Shown: positions 32,884 through 45,389, counted from the first letter of the stretch. The stretch: 64,000 nucleotides of DNA from Galeopsis tetrahit (GCA_963675135.1 OY776130.1:19646001-19710000), one strand, 5' to 3'. The notes: generated by a model not told the origin, from the letters alone. Translations and numbers: made by a program.

Positions 32884-33600
32884 TGGGTTTCTTTACGATT
32901 ACAATTTAGAAACTAAATAAAAGTAATTACAGCAAAAGAAACACTTGTCAGAGTGGTGACCGCTCCTCACTGGGCACCCATGGAGCGGGAGCGATTTCGC
33001 AAATTAATTCGCGAGGCCTATACAAGCCTTATATACAAAGAGTCGTGTGTAACATATATAGCCTGCTCGTGGCACGACAATTCGATGCCCGCCCAAGCGG
33101 GTTCAAACCCAATTTAACATTTTTTTAAAAAAATTTAGAATTTTGTGACAACCTGATGCTTGCCCGAGTGGTTAGCCGACTCGGGTTAGAACTCAGTTCA
33201 ACATTTTTTGTTAATTTAGGATTTACGACAACCAAAACCGTCGTAATTTACGACATCCAATGATAAATTTTTTCGTTGCAAATATTAGAAATTTAAAATA
33301 ATAATATGTGACGAAATATATCCGCAGCAAATTTGCGAGGATCGACATCTCAACCCATCAGGTCACGAGTTGTTTTATTGCGACGAATATTCTCAACACA
33401 AATTTGCAACGGAGTTCAAAATTTCATCACAAATCTTTGAGATGAGCATTTTTTTCGACGACCAAAAATTTGCGAAAGTTTTTCTGTCGCAAAACAATGC
33501 ATTTTTTGTAGCGAGGCAACAGCAGCCATGGAGTTCCGGCTGCGGCGAGTCTAGTTGTGAGGCAGGGTTTATGGAAGAATAGAAATAATTTTTAGGTGGG
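32884..33600. mobile_element. Possible truncated CACTA-like end
   Basis: AATGCATTTTTTGTAGCG at 33497-33514 resembles a CACTA right terminus with GTAGCG in place of GTAGTG. It is preceded by repeated motifs such as TTTGCGACG, GTCGCAAA and CGTCGTAA. Two tRNA-like fragments (GCGGGTTCAAACCC at 33097 and GCCCGAGTGGTTAGCC at 33162) lie in the same block. No left end or transposase was found. Confidence 0.35.
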
Positions 33601-34892
33601 TTGTGGCCTGTGGGATGGGTTTACAAAACCAAGGGTAAAGTTGGCATGATCCACAAAACGAGGTTCACAAACCCAGGTCATATTTTAAACCCTGTAGTAC
33701 CCACTTAACCCATCTCTAAACCCACATTCAGTACCAGATTTCATACATGTGGGATGCTAGGTTATATATATTTCTGGAGAAAAAATGCTAGGCTTTATGA
33801 CTTTAATTCCAATGTCATCTCTTGAGTTCCAGATACTCAAGAGGACCATACCCCTCATTCGCAAACGGCAAGTACCAGAGTTACGATACTTGCCACCAAC
33901 TGCCGTTTGAGAAAAAAAAAAAAGTGATGTTGAAAGCTCTTAGTTGTGTTTGCAGAAGCACCCTCACAACTGCCATTTTCCAAACTCAATTCAGGATGCC
34001 CTAAATAAGAAAAACAAGCAATATAAACTGGCTATCAAACCTAGATCTAACCTAAGCCCACAAGTAATAAAGCAAACAAGCATTTTATTCAAGAACTCAA
34101 CTTAGAATAATTATGTTAATAAAAACATAAACTTAAATGTTATCACATGGTTTTCCATACACCACTCATTGATAATGCATACATGTCTTTCCTCACTTCG
34201 AAGCACCTATTTCCAAACCATGGTGATCCTCACTGGCAAAAAGGTATGGCAGGCTTTGGAAGATAATGCCAAATTGGCTGCAAATTGAACTATAGAGAGG
34301 TACAAGGCTCAAGATTGTGTAACCAATTATCACAAGAGCTATCATGCAAACAACTTTTTGGACAATAGATTTGTAATAGTAATATGAACAAATTGCGGTG
34401 TACAATAGCTACAGCCCACCAAAAATCGAGCATTGACCAGGGAAAACTCAAAGAAGACGAACAGCACATCAGTTTCTGGGTCTCCAGCTTGTGCTGAAAT
34501 CTATAAGGCTTACCTTCTGCAATTAAGTAGATAATAAGCGCAGTCTATGATCAATCGGAGGTCAAATTTTCCAACAGTTCGAGAGAAGGCTGGCTAATTC
34601 ATTGCTCTGCTACTTTCATCTCCATAATGTTAATCTAGCACCACTGGTTATATTCATATACATTCACACAGCTCTGCCTGATTTGTTGGCTGTGTGGAAC
34701 CACAGACATTAAAATTTGACAGAAACGAGTGAGCTTTTCCATACACTTCATCACTTGAACTTTGCCACCATTCTGCTGTCAAAAACCATCAGAGTTACAT
34801 ATGATAAAATTTATCTGCTTTTGGTGAGTTTATTGGTTGAATACACATTCTGCACTCTATACATTCTAAAGGGGAGTAACTTGTAAAATTGG
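33601..34892. other. Low-repeat intergenic sequence
   Basis: Composition is more balanced than in the transposon tracts. A 70-codon minus-strand frame at 34405-34193 has a hydrophobic segment (KVVCMIALVIIGYTILSLV) and could be a terminal exon of an unrecognised membrane protein, but no partner exon is visible. Confidence 0.3.
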
Positions 34893-35797
34893 TCCAGCAT
34901 TTATTGGGTGTTGCCAATTTTAGTCCATTGTGAATCAATACCTCAATTAAATGTCATAGCTTTTAAAATGAACAATTTTAGTTCTATACTTCTATACATA
35001 GTTGTTAAAGGCGAACCTAAGGCGCAAGCTGGGGCGCCAGACTCTGCGCTTCTCCATGCCTTAGGTGGGCGCTATTAATTTTCCTTTTTTTCTTTCATTT
35101 TACTTTTTTTTTAAATTAGGAAATAATTCAGTTTCCCAATACCTAAAAATATAGGAATTATTAAAATTTTCAATTTTTTAGTTCTCATAACCGCCTATAT
35201 TTATGGAATCAGTAAAATATTAAATTTATTTATTTAATTATTTTATTTTATTAATAAAGATAATAATAAGTATATACTCCATATATTTACTATCTTATTC
35301 ACCTAATATATACTATTACTCACTTCTCTTCTCCCACCCAACAGCCATCTCCACTTCTCTTCTTCGCCTTTAGACCAAAATATAAATGCATAGTTTTATG
35401 TCTTTAATTTGTGCTATTTATGTGCTTTTGAACTTCAATCTAATAGTCATTTACATGCTAATATGTTTAATTTAAGATTCAATAGTGTTTTATTCATTTT
35501 AGCCACAATGTACAAAAAGGCACTAGGCACACCCTTGCGCCTTGGTGCCTTAACAACTATGTTTCTATAATGACAACTTTTACATTTGCCAATCACGGGA
35601 GCTGCCGGAATTCCATGTAGCAACCAGAATATATGAGACTCAAACATATAAATTTCAATTAAAAAATTACAAATAAATTGTCATCCTAAAACAAAAATTG
35701 GCAACATAGGACTAAAGTTGAGGCATTTAAAAGTTACAGGACTTTAGTGAGACATGCCAACACCTAATAAATATGGACAAATTTGGCAATATACACC
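34893..35797. mobile_element. MITE-like inverted repeat split by a hAT MITE
   Basis: GGTCCAGCATTTATTGGGTG at the left resembles the complement of CACCTAATAAATATGGAC near the right end, with ATTTTAGTCC-type motifs on both arms. The arms are separated by the hAT-like MITE at 34997-35561. Confidence 0.35.
34997..35561. mobile_element. hAT-like MITE, CATAGTTGTTAA family, copy 1
   Basis: The termini CATAGTTGTTAAAGGCG and CGCCTTGGTGCCTTAACAAC, followed by TATG, are inverted. Flanks CTTCTATA and TTTCTATA match at 7 of 8. GGCGCAAG-type motifs are concentrated at both ends. It is 565 bp with no gene. Confidence 0.7.
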
Positions 35798-35949
35798 TGA
35801 TGTAATGCACCGGGAGTAGGACGGGAGTACATGACAGTCTTAACAGACACTGTTTTGAAGACCTCACCCCTAAAACATAGATAAGGAAATTATCTCCAAA
35901 TTAGTGAATATTAAGCCACAACAACGTGCAAACCTTCTTAAAATTGACC

Positions 35950-36256
35950 AATAAAGTTTGGTAACTGTATTTTTTGTCCCTTAATTTGCACTAATTTTGA
36001 TTTTAGTCCACTAACTTTTTCGACTTTGAAATTCGTAACTTAAGTTTACAAAATTCAATTTTTTTTATCCTTTAACCCGGTTAAAAGGATGAAAAAAGTT
36101 GAAATTTGTTAACTTGTTTTAGCTGGTAAAAGGACCAAAAGGTTGAATTTGGAAAACTTAAGGGATTATTTCCAAAGTTGGAAAAGTTAGCGACTTAGTG
36201 AACTAAAATAAAAAAATAGTGAAAGTTAAAGGACCTAAAGTTGAGACCCACACTAT
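35950..36256. mobile_element. Foldback MITE, degenerate
   Basis: Two arms of about 110 bp are imperfectly inverted. The left has CACTAATTTTGATTTTAGTC and CACTAACTTTTTCGACTTTG; the right has CAAAGTTGGAAAAGTTAG and GTGAACTAAAATAAAA. The loop is at about 36065-36085. No clear target duplication was read. Confidence 0.4.
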
Positions 36257-36739
36257 TAAATCTCGGAAATGTTCACACATATAACACATCCATGGCAGGA
36301 GAAGCACTTATCTCATATCTGTACTATTGGCATAACGCAATAGCACAGTGCCAAAAGGGTACAGAAAGTGCAACTTTGAGTTGCTCTTTTTAGATGAGAT
36401 GATTATCACAGAACAAACCAAATGCTTTAGCAGACCAATTAAAGACAAGTAGTTGAAGAGGAACCTGCTACCTTAGTCAAAAGAAGGAAGAAAAAAATCT
36501 TAAGCCTTAGAACATCGATGTCTTAATGTGAGCACTTAAGTTCCACGACTTTAAACAATGAATACACATCATACAATTTTTTCTCTTATAACTAATTAAG
36601 TGAGAGTTACATACATTAATTCAAGCACCCCAAGCATTTCACCACTTAGTTGGTTTAGCAAGCACACAATGCAAAAATTTTAATTGGCTGAAAGATTCGC
36701 CATTAAGTTTCGATCAACCACAATATTAACACCAAATCA

Positions 36740-38120
36740 TGAATAAGCCGGATCTAAAAGAAATTCGATATGGAAATTGTCAAGCAAATATGCGTAAGAA
36801 TAATCAACCTTTGCCACAAGATTTTGGTGTGATGAAAAGAATCATGCAAAAGAAGTCTAATATACATAACAACACAGACAGTTTTAACTGCAATAAATTC
36901 CAGAATACGGAATTATTATGCATTAAATTCATTGGTTGGGTCAGGTACCTATGTGAACTATAGTTTACAAATTTCAAGATTGTGTTTACAGTAACAGAAA
37001 TGGAAAAAAAATTATCGTTAGATGTCATTTAACTTAATAGGTTTTCTCTGATGTTCTCTGATGAGATTACAATCAGGATAAATAGTGAAGGAAAGAAGGA
37101 TTATTCGGAAGTTTATTCGAGATGAAATAGAAGACTTTAGTGTATTGTTGTGTTGGGCCTTTGACTTGATGGGCCATAGTTAGTTCTATTATATTTCCAC
37201 TTTAGTTGATTAGTGGTTAGTTGGCAAGGCTACTTAGTATAAATAGCCTGTACTATGTCTTGTACAAGGGAATCTATCATTTTATGAAATTAGTATTTCT
37301 TCACATTTTCAAACTGGTTGCTAGGGTAATTTGGAGAGTTGCGCTTCAAATTTCTAGAAATGATCTTTGTTCTTATCATTCTCCTTTCCACAATAAGGGA
37401 AAGACCTTAAAAGATTTTTAAGCAGATAGACATAAAAGAAATCTACCTCTGCCACAAAAAATTCCCTTGTACTGCTGTGGTATCTTTGCAATGAAAATTT
37501 TATTGTGTGGACAAATATGCAAAAGAAACCTAACCCTGTTTGATAACAAACAGATCATTTTTTTACTGCAATAAGTTCTGGAATTCAGAATCATTTTGCA
37601 TTAAATCATTGATTAGGTTAGATAACTATGGAAAATATAGTTTACCAACTTCAGATACGCACAAAAATTTCCATATTTTTCTTCGACATAGATAAGGAAA
37701 ATTCTTGATAAATATTCTCAGATTCTTATTTCCACGATGTAGGAAAGGCCTGGTAGGTCTTCAAGCAGATTGACATTAAAGAAGTTAACCTCTCCCACAA
37801 AAATTCCCTTTGTGATGCTGTGGTATTTGTCACGACAAAATTTATTTATCATGCGGACAAAATATGCAAAAGAAGACTAACCTACATGATAACGCATAGA
37901 TCAATTTTTTCTGCAAAAAAATCTAGAATTCAAAATCATTTTGCGTTAATTCATTTGTTGTAGTCAGGTAACAATGTGAAGTATAGTTTACAAACTACAT
38001 GATTGCAACATGTGCGTTGTCTACAATAACAGGCAAGGGAAAAAAATCTTGATCACTAGAAATCTTCATTATTAAGTTTTCTCTGATATTCTCCTTTCCT
38101 TGTGGGGAAGGACGTACAAA
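36740..38120. repeat. Three degenerate tandem copies of a 0.3-0.4-kb unit
   Basis: Landmarks recur in order in about 36777-37060, 37425-37700 and 37755-38120: a TGCCACAA segment, ATATGCAAAAGAAG, CTGCAATAA followed by TTCCAGAAT or TCTGGAAT, TGCATTAAATTCATT and ATAGTTTACAAA. The first and second copies are separated by a block (37130-37380) with TATA-like TATAAATAGCC, possibly a solo LTR. No coding capacity is recognised. Confidence 0.6.
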
Positions 38121-38139
38121 TAGGCATTCATTGATAGTT

Positions 38140-38704
38140 CATAGTTGTTAAGGGCGCAAGGTGCACCAAGGCGCAAGAGGGTTCCTAACGCCGGAAGCGC
38201 CTCATGTGCATAGGAAAAAAATAGAATTTAAAAGAAGATAATATTGGACCCTTATTATTAGAGGAATAGTACAATGGGCTAATCTTATCTAAATCCAGAT
38301 TTGCAAATACCTTGTTATATGAAGGAGATATCTTAACTAAATGAAGATTTTATCAAATCTCTTCCTATGACAAGGAGAGTGTTAAAAACACAGCATAAGT
38401 AAAAAATCCACCAACTAAGATAAGATTCACAAAGAAAGAGGCGGTAAAATAACCTAGTGCACAGGGGCAATGATGTTACTTCTTAATTTCTTCTTTCTTT
38501 ACCAATTTCCCCTTGAACCCTAGGCCTAAATTAAACACTGTTTTCTTGTGTACAATGTGTCTGTTTTCTTTCGAGTTACTTTTAACGAAAATGGTTATTT
38601 ATTTCAAAAATTGTACACCAAAAACGTTTTTGGGGTGGGAAGATCTGGAAAGTAGAAGAGGCGGTGCAAACACTTGAGCCTCGGGCACGCCTTTAACAAC
38701 GATA
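38140..38704. mobile_element. hAT-like MITE, CATAGTTGTTAA family, copy 2
   Basis: The left end CATAGTTGTTAAGGGCGCAA and the right end CACGCCTTTAACAACGATAG are inverted. Length is about the same as copy 1, with the same GGCGC-rich ends. The right tip has diverged and no target duplication could be confirmed. Confidence 0.6.
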
Positions 38705-39719
38705 GTGGAGTTAGGAAAAAATCACATTTTCATAATATTCTTGTATATCTCTTTTTGCTCTTTTGTAACATGGATAAGTGAAAGCCGTAAACGGTTCTCT
38801 TTTTACACTAATAATCAACATTCTAACAAGCCAAAGTGAGTCAAACCAAGAACTCGTAATTTAATGTTTTCCTATTACATGTTCTCAAGTATCACGTGAA
38901 CAAGCAATTGTTAATTTCAACCACATTCATAAGGAGGGACAAATGCATATTCAAGCTGCAAAGGTGAAGTCAACATCATATAAACTAAGTTTCTATAACG
39001 TAAATCAGATAGCTCACAACATTCAGGGAATGTTTAAATGTACTTTATGTGTTCTGCACAAAGTTTCATAAGAAGAAATTGATGTGTTGCTAATGTTATT
39101 TAAAAGGAAATTGCACCAGAAATTTTGAATGGAATAGTGTTTTAAAAATTAGAAATATATTGATGAGCAATAAGATAAATAAATATTAACATCATAAAAG
39201 TTAATCCAATAAAAAAGCACCACCCCAAATTCCAAATGTCCCATACGGAGTGTGAGAATTAGCTTTTAATTAGACTCTTTATTTTTCTACAAAATAGTTA
39301 TCTCTATGCATAATAATCTGTCCAATATGAAAAATGCCAGGAAGGCAACAGGAACCATGAAAAGCACAACACGAATCTAGCAGCAAGTTGACAACAAGTG
39401 ATGCTGATGACCCAACAAGTTTCTGATTCACAGCCCATTGCATTTACTTATTTTATTTTACTCAGTATAAGAATACTTCAATTTTTATATCCATATACAT
39501 GAGTAACTGTAAGAATTCGAGCAATAATGCTGGCATCAAGTTACATAACTGTTTAAAAAGAAAAGCTGCTAAATGTTACAATACCATACCTCTATTGCAT
39601 TGCTTCATCCAACCGCATTTCTTTTCTTTACTTATTATCACTTTTTTTTTTCTTTTGGTTAGAGCACCAGCTTGAAACCCTCAGACAAGAAATCATCCCT
39701 GGAAAAAAAAAAAAAACTA
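38705..39719. other. Intergenic sequence without recognisable features
   Basis: No gene-like frame longer than noise, no terminal repeats and no RNA gene motifs were seen. Confidence 0.4.
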
Positions 39720-40406
39720 TTGAGATGATATTCGAAGATCACTGTAGCAAATAATAGTTTATGATAAGACATCCATCTTGTTTCCTTCATTTAGTCGTAT
39801 TTAAAATGATAGACAATCTCCTCGAACAAAATTCGAAGGGCAACCAACCAAAATTAAAACAATACCATAACAAACAAATAAAACCATGTGATGCTTATGG
39901 TTTTTGTATTTGTAATACTGAAGAAGACCTAAGAAAAAAAAAATCTCCCTTTAAACGACAGCAAGAAATTCTGCTAAATTATGTTTTCATCCTCGACTCA
40001 CTAGATATTGACAAGTCAACTCCAAACTAGTCACAAAAGCACCAAGATAAGCAATCAGACAGCTAATTTAACACTAGCAAATTTTCATTGTAACAATTCA
40101 CTGTGAGACCGTTTATGAGACGATATTCGAAGATCTCTGTAATATCTTATTTCTTCCATTTAGTCGTATTTAGAATGTGAGTCGGTCTCCTCAAACAAAA
40201 TTCAAAACAATGCCATAACAAACAAATAAAACCATGCTTATGTTTTTTGTATTTGCAATATTGTAGAAGACCATAAGAAATAAAATAATAAAGTCTCCTT
40301 TAAACGACACCAATAAATTTCTTCAAAAATATATCATGCTCGACTCACTCCATATTTACAAGTCAACTCAAACAAGTCAAGCACGTAGATAGGTAATCAG
40401 ACAGCT
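39720..40406. repeat. Tandem duplication flanking the F-box locus
   Basis: Copy one (39720-40064) and copy two (40117-40406) share, in order, GATATTCGAAGATC, TTCATTTAGTCGTATTTA, CCATAACAAACAAATAAAAC, TCCTTTAAACGACA, CTCGACTCACT, ACAAGTCAACTC and AATCAGACAGCT. Copy two ends 17 bases from the F-box stop codon, so the duplication probably involved the 3' flank of that gene. Confidence 0.8.
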
Positions 40407-40422
40407 TTGAGACGATAATGGT

Positions 40423-41509
40423 TCACCTTTTGCTCCTGATCCTTTCGGCCCGTGGCATCTTTTTCCGGTAAATCGGACGCGGTTTCTTGACTTCATCTCG
40501 AACATTAAGTGAAACAAGGCTCTCAACACAAGCCTCAGCATAAAAGACAAAAGGCAAACCTTCAACAATAACATCATCAACAGTCTTATTTCTCAAATCA
40601 TACCAAACAAGCCTCTTATCGTCACAATTTAGCAGAACCTTATCACCATCCCTCGAATATACCAATGGCTTCACGAAATCATTCCGCTCTATTGATGGAG
40701 GACTAATCGAAAGCAACTTAGTCCATGATTCCTTCACCCCGTATTCCTTCATCACCCAGACAACACTTCTATGCCTGTTGGTACAAACCACAGAGAGGCA
40801 CCCTTCGATCACATCCAAATTAATATCAACTCCACCCTGAATCCGAACCCCCGGAGGAAGCGTCATCGCCGCATAGTGTTTCTCAGATCCAACATTAAAA
40901 GCCATGATTATCGGACCTGCGTCGGTATCTTCCACCAGCGTATGCAATGAGCCATTAACGTGTACGCGCCAATTTCCTCTCAGAAACGGCAAAGGATAAG
41001 GGAAATCGTCGATTTTCCTCCACGAATTCGACTTAAGGCTGTAAATCTTAGCCTCGGAAGCCATCCAAATATGCGCAATTTTGTGCCTAAATTCCACAAG
41101 CAATCTTAGAGTAAGAATCAACCGGATCGATTTTTTCAGTAGAACAAACGGGCAAAACCTTGTAATCTCTTGAAAAAGGGTTCCACAAAACAGGGGGGTC
41201 GCTCATCACGAGAACTATTCCATTGCAGGAATTCGAGATCCCATTAACACTCTTGTAATAAAACGGCGGCTTGATAACGTGGGCCTTGTCCATCGAATCC
41301 AAATCTATACTGTAAACTCCGAGGCCTCCAATTATCAGATTGCGGTGGGAATTTGAGTTTAACGAGTGGCGTAGATGCAACTTGATGAAACTCTCGCTAT
41401 CTATTAGAGAACACCACGATTTAGCGACGGCGCGGAAACGCTTGAGAGATTTCACCGGAATCCGCCGGAGGATATCATCTATGATTTCGAAAGGAAGATT
41501 CTTCGGCAT
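40423..41509 (-). pseudogene. F-box protein gene (F-box associated type), frameshifted
   Basis: The start MPKNLPFEIIDDILRRIPVK matches an F-box (residues 3-45: LPFEIIDDILRRIP, SLKRFRAVAKSWCSLI), the part that binds SKP1 in SCF ubiquitin ligases. It is followed by an F-box-associated domain with NSCNGIVLV, LWNPFSRDYKVLP and, in a second frame, KIYSLKSNSWRKIDDFPYP, HVNGSLHTLV and SWTKLLSI. The frames change between 41121 and 41087. A GYD...DYKV segment normally found at that point in the family is missing, so a small deletion is likely. With the shift ignored the product would be about 360 residues, typical for the family. The substrate is unknown. It is intronless. A sequence error is the alternative explanation for the break. 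Confidence 0.8.
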
Positions 41510-41739
41510 TCTATCTGTTTGTTAAAATGTCTCTGTGGATTGCTATGGATTTTACTCTTGAGAGTTGAAAAAAAAAAATCAGATAATCTGAGATGATGGT
41601 GAGTCATATACACGTGGCGACTGGCGAGAAGATAGAGTGTTTCTAACTTTTCGATTTCCATTTTTACCCTTCTTTTTCATTTCCCTCCTCCCTGAACAAG
41701 TTTTCAACTTCTTTTAGGTGTAAATTAAAAAATATAATA

Positions 41740-42001
41740 CTCCCTCCATCCATGAAAAGTAGGGACATGGGGATGGGGCACAAGTTTTAAGAAAATGGTA
41801 GATAAGGTAGATAAAGTAAGGGTATTATAGGGTATTGTGGGGTCCATTGTGAATAAAGTGATTGTTTAGGAATAAAGTTGATGGCAAATTGAGTAATTAA
41901 GTGATAGTTAAAGGGTGATAGTTTCCATAAAGTGTATGGGACTACATTTGGTGGACAAAGAATATGTGTCAAATGGGACTACTTTTCGTGGACGGAGGGA
42001 G
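41740..42001. mobile_element. Stowaway-type MITE
   Basis: CTCCCTCCATCCATGAAAAG and the right end CTTTTCGTGGACGGAGGGAG are inverted and TA-flanked. It is 262 bp, the same length as the copy at 1526-1787 and in reverse orientation, and lies about 230 bp upstream of the F-box start. Confidence 0.9.
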
Positions 42002-42020
42002 TACAAATGATGTAATGGGG

Positions 42021-42548
42021 TAGACATGCGCAACGGTTAGAAACCGCCGGTTACGGTTTTCGAAAATTGGTAACCGTAACCGAACCGCCGGTTTGCCGGT
42101 TACGGTTACGGTTTTTAACCACCGGCTACGGTTAAAAACCGCCGGTTTGCCGGTTTGCTTTTTTTTTTTTTTTTTAATTTTTTAAATATTATCTCCGTTT
42201 TCGCTCGTTTTCACTCCGTTTTTGTTCATTTTTTATTCATTTTAACTCATTTTTTAGAAAATACATTACTAGAATTGAATAAAAATTATATAAATTAAAT
42301 TTATACATTAAAAATAGAAGAATTGTGTATTAAAAAAAAAAAATTTTTTTTTTTTTTAAAAACCGGCAAACCGGCGGTTAACCGTCAAAACCGGCCAAAC
42401 CGGCGGTTTGCGGTTTGTCAAAATGTCAAACCGTAACCGAACCGCCATTTTACGGTTACGGTTCGGTTTTTAAACCGTAACCGGCGGTTTGCCAAACCGG
42501 CGGTTTTGTCGGTTGGCCGGTTTCCCGGTTACGGTTTGAACATGTCTA
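42021..42548. mobile_element. hAT-like MITE with CCGGTTTGCCGG repeats and exact 8-bp TSD
   Basis: TAATGGGG is repeated exactly at 42013-42020 and 42549-42556. The ends TAGACATG and CATGTCTA are inverted. Dense variants of ACCGCCGGTTTGCCGGT, GGTTACGGTT and the complements fill both subterminal regions around an AT-rich middle (42155-42360). Confidence 0.85.
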
Positions 42549-42774
42549 TAATGGGGAAAGAGAATAATAGATTAATATTAAATGAAATATTATAAAATAA
42601 TAGATAAAATATAAATAATATAATTGAAATAGAAAAAATATTTTATAAAAAATGGAATGAAAATGGAATAGAAAAAATAATTTGTAAAAAAAAGCTGGAC
42701 CAAGGGTGTATTTTTTAAAAGGAAGGTTCGTATTTAATAACTTTTGTTGGAGTTGGTGCTAGAGTAGTTAATAG

Positions 42775-44693
42775 AGTTTATTAACATTATAGACCAAGAT
42801 CCAAGCCCATCTTTTAATTCAAGACAAAAATTCTGAATATTACAACTTAAGACAAATCTATATTTTACATTCCTAATATGCCCTCAAATCAATATATTAA
42901 ACGAATTAATATTATTTACAAAGACAATTAATATTAAAATTGAATAAGTCTTCCTTGTTTTTTGCTGAAGTTTCCTTATACGGTTTATTTTCAATTGAAT
43001 CATTAATTTCCATTTTTTCATTACTACTGTAATCAATGACATAATCTCTCAGCGTCTCGCTCTTCGTTTCCAAAAATCTGCATTCAATTTCAGCGTTTAT
43101 CTCCATGAATCGACGATAACCTCTATCATCGTCATGTATTTCTGTTAAAATTTGGGGATAATCAATTCACACGGTTACGTCATCATATAACATCAATTGC
43201 TTATCAATCAACATGTAGAATTTCTCTGAAGATAAATCTAACGACATAATTCGTATAGAATATATTATTCATAAATACCTCATTATATTATCAACATGAA
43301 TTAAGTTTGGATGGCTTTGAAAATATATGTGATTTAATTTCTAATTAAAATAGAATATATTTTTAAAAAATATGGGATGTTGTAATTGTATAAAACATAT
43401 AAAACATAATATAAGTGTTTTATATTAGTCTATGATGTGTATATGCACCATTACGGTGCATATAAGTATCAATATGCAAAAAAAAATATGCATAATGATA
43501 TAAATATGCACGCAATTAATTATAATATAAGATTGAATACATAAAATAAATACAGACCAAGAAAAACATGATCTTCAATGAATATATAATTATTTTAATT
43601 AAAACTATTTAGAAAATTAAAACGGTACCAACAAAAGGTATATATGTTAATATTGTTTAAGTATAATTACTGTTAAAAAAACAGTCAAATTGAAATGCAA
43701 CAATGAGTGCGCATATAGGATTATATGCCATAAGATAGATCATATATATCAATATATGCATATAATAATACATATATTATATAATATGTATAACTATTAT
43801 AAACAATACTTGTAATATAAAAAAACGCATAAGTATTATACATAAAAAGATCGTATACATGTACTTTAATTAAATACTTTCGTTATTGTTATTAAGAAGT
43901 ATAAACAATAATAATTTAATATGTCAAAATTAGATTTAAAAAATGTTAAATAATACAGATTATAAATATTTGTTTAATATTTTGTAAATACTGAAGTCAT
44001 ACTTTATTCGAACAACATTGAAGATAAGAGATTTTACATATAATAAATGTTATTTAATTATATAATTAATGTCTAATAATATAAAGATAATTTATAGTGT
44101 ATAAATTAAATAATTAACCGTGAATATTTTAAAGATCAACTAATAGGTCATCCCTAAAGTCACGGGAATTAGGGTTCCTTGAGATTTTATTATATATAAT
44201 TGATAAATTCAAATTATACAAATTTCTTTGATTAAACTAGCATATGCAAAGCCCTAAAATTCGTAAAATTTTCATGAAAATAGAATCATATATTCATAGA
44301 ATCCAAAAATAATAACAATCGAAAAATAATAACATGCAAGAGACGATTTTTCCACTAAATACCTTTAAGTATTCTTTGCACAAGGTTTTTTCTTGATTTG
44401 TGTTATCTTCTTTCAGCTTCAATGGTGAGAGAATTTCAAAGTTGGGAGGAATTAATGTGTAGTTGAGATATTAGGAAAATGTTTTGAATTAAGAAGAGGG
44501 CGCGATTTTCGAGCAAAATATCTTCCAGATTTTTATTGATTCTTTTCAATTAGTTGACTTTCGAATAATTATATTATTGAAATCTAATTATTTTAAAATT
44601 TAAATTCATATCAACACATTAGGGGTATAATTGTACTTCAATTTGTTATTTTGGCTTGATTTGTAACTGCAGACAAATTTTCCTTGATTTATA
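42775..44693 (-). mobile_element. Reverse copy of the 1003-2757 Mutator-like element
   Basis: From AGTTTATTAACATTATAGAC to TTCCTTGATTTATA the sequence aligns in reverse with 1020-2757. Shared landmarks are AAGATCCAAGCCCATC, ATTTTACATTCCTAATATG, ATGGAGATAAACGCTGAAAT (complement) and GGGGTATAATTGTACTTC. A 64-codon frame at 43106-42912 (MEINAEIECRFLETKSETLR) is a piece of the degenerate protein also present in the other copy. The outer end is missing where a Stowaway element has inserted. Confidence 0.65.
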
Positions 44694-44920
44694 CTCCCTC
44701 CGTCCCACAACTGTTTGCACACTTACCTTATTTGTCCGTTCCACAATTGTTTGCACACCCATAATTTACACAAAATGTCATTACTTTTACTCTCTTTCCA
44801 ATCACTTTTTTACTTTATTCATATAATTTTACAAAATTACCCCTCAACACTCCACTGATTACACTTTTTTCTTAAAAAGTGTGTCCACTTTGTGGTGCAA
44901 ACACTTTCGGGACGGAGGAG
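44694..44920. mobile_element. Stowaway-type MITE
   Basis: CTCCCTCCGTCCCACAACTG and GGGACGGAGGAG are inverted, with TA on both sides. The right tip lacks one G relative to the consensus. Confidence 0.8.
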
Positions 44921-45389
44921 TACTTTATTGAAGGTCTCAAAAATAAATAAATAAATAAAACAGTATACGCGGTTTCATCAGGAATCATGCATGGCCTGTC
45001 AGGTCGGTTTAGTTTAGATTTGTGGACAAATGAAGCCCATGAAATCATATTGTATTCCACCTCACTCATTGAATGATTCTTATTTTTCATTTTTAAAAAC
45101 AATCAATTTTTTTTTTTAAGAAGTAAAGATGGTGCATATATATATCGGTGTACTTAAAATCCATTTACATCAATAATAATTACAGGATATATCAAGAGTA
45201 ATAATAGAGTTTTAGGCTTAAAATTTATTAGCCAATAAAAAGGTATGGAATATAAAAGAAAAAAGAAAAACCTAAAACCATAAGCTCACAAGTCGAGCCA
45301 GAGGCCGGAGTGCCGTTAAAACCTTACCTGGGAAAACCCTCCTTAGGGACAAAACCCAGGTGAAGGAAAAAGGTAAACTCCTCTAAGAA

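Noticed and set aside
34193..34405. Small membrane-protein-like frame
   Set aside because: One hydrophobic stretch only, no partner exons or family match that I can name. Left as a remark in the region entry.
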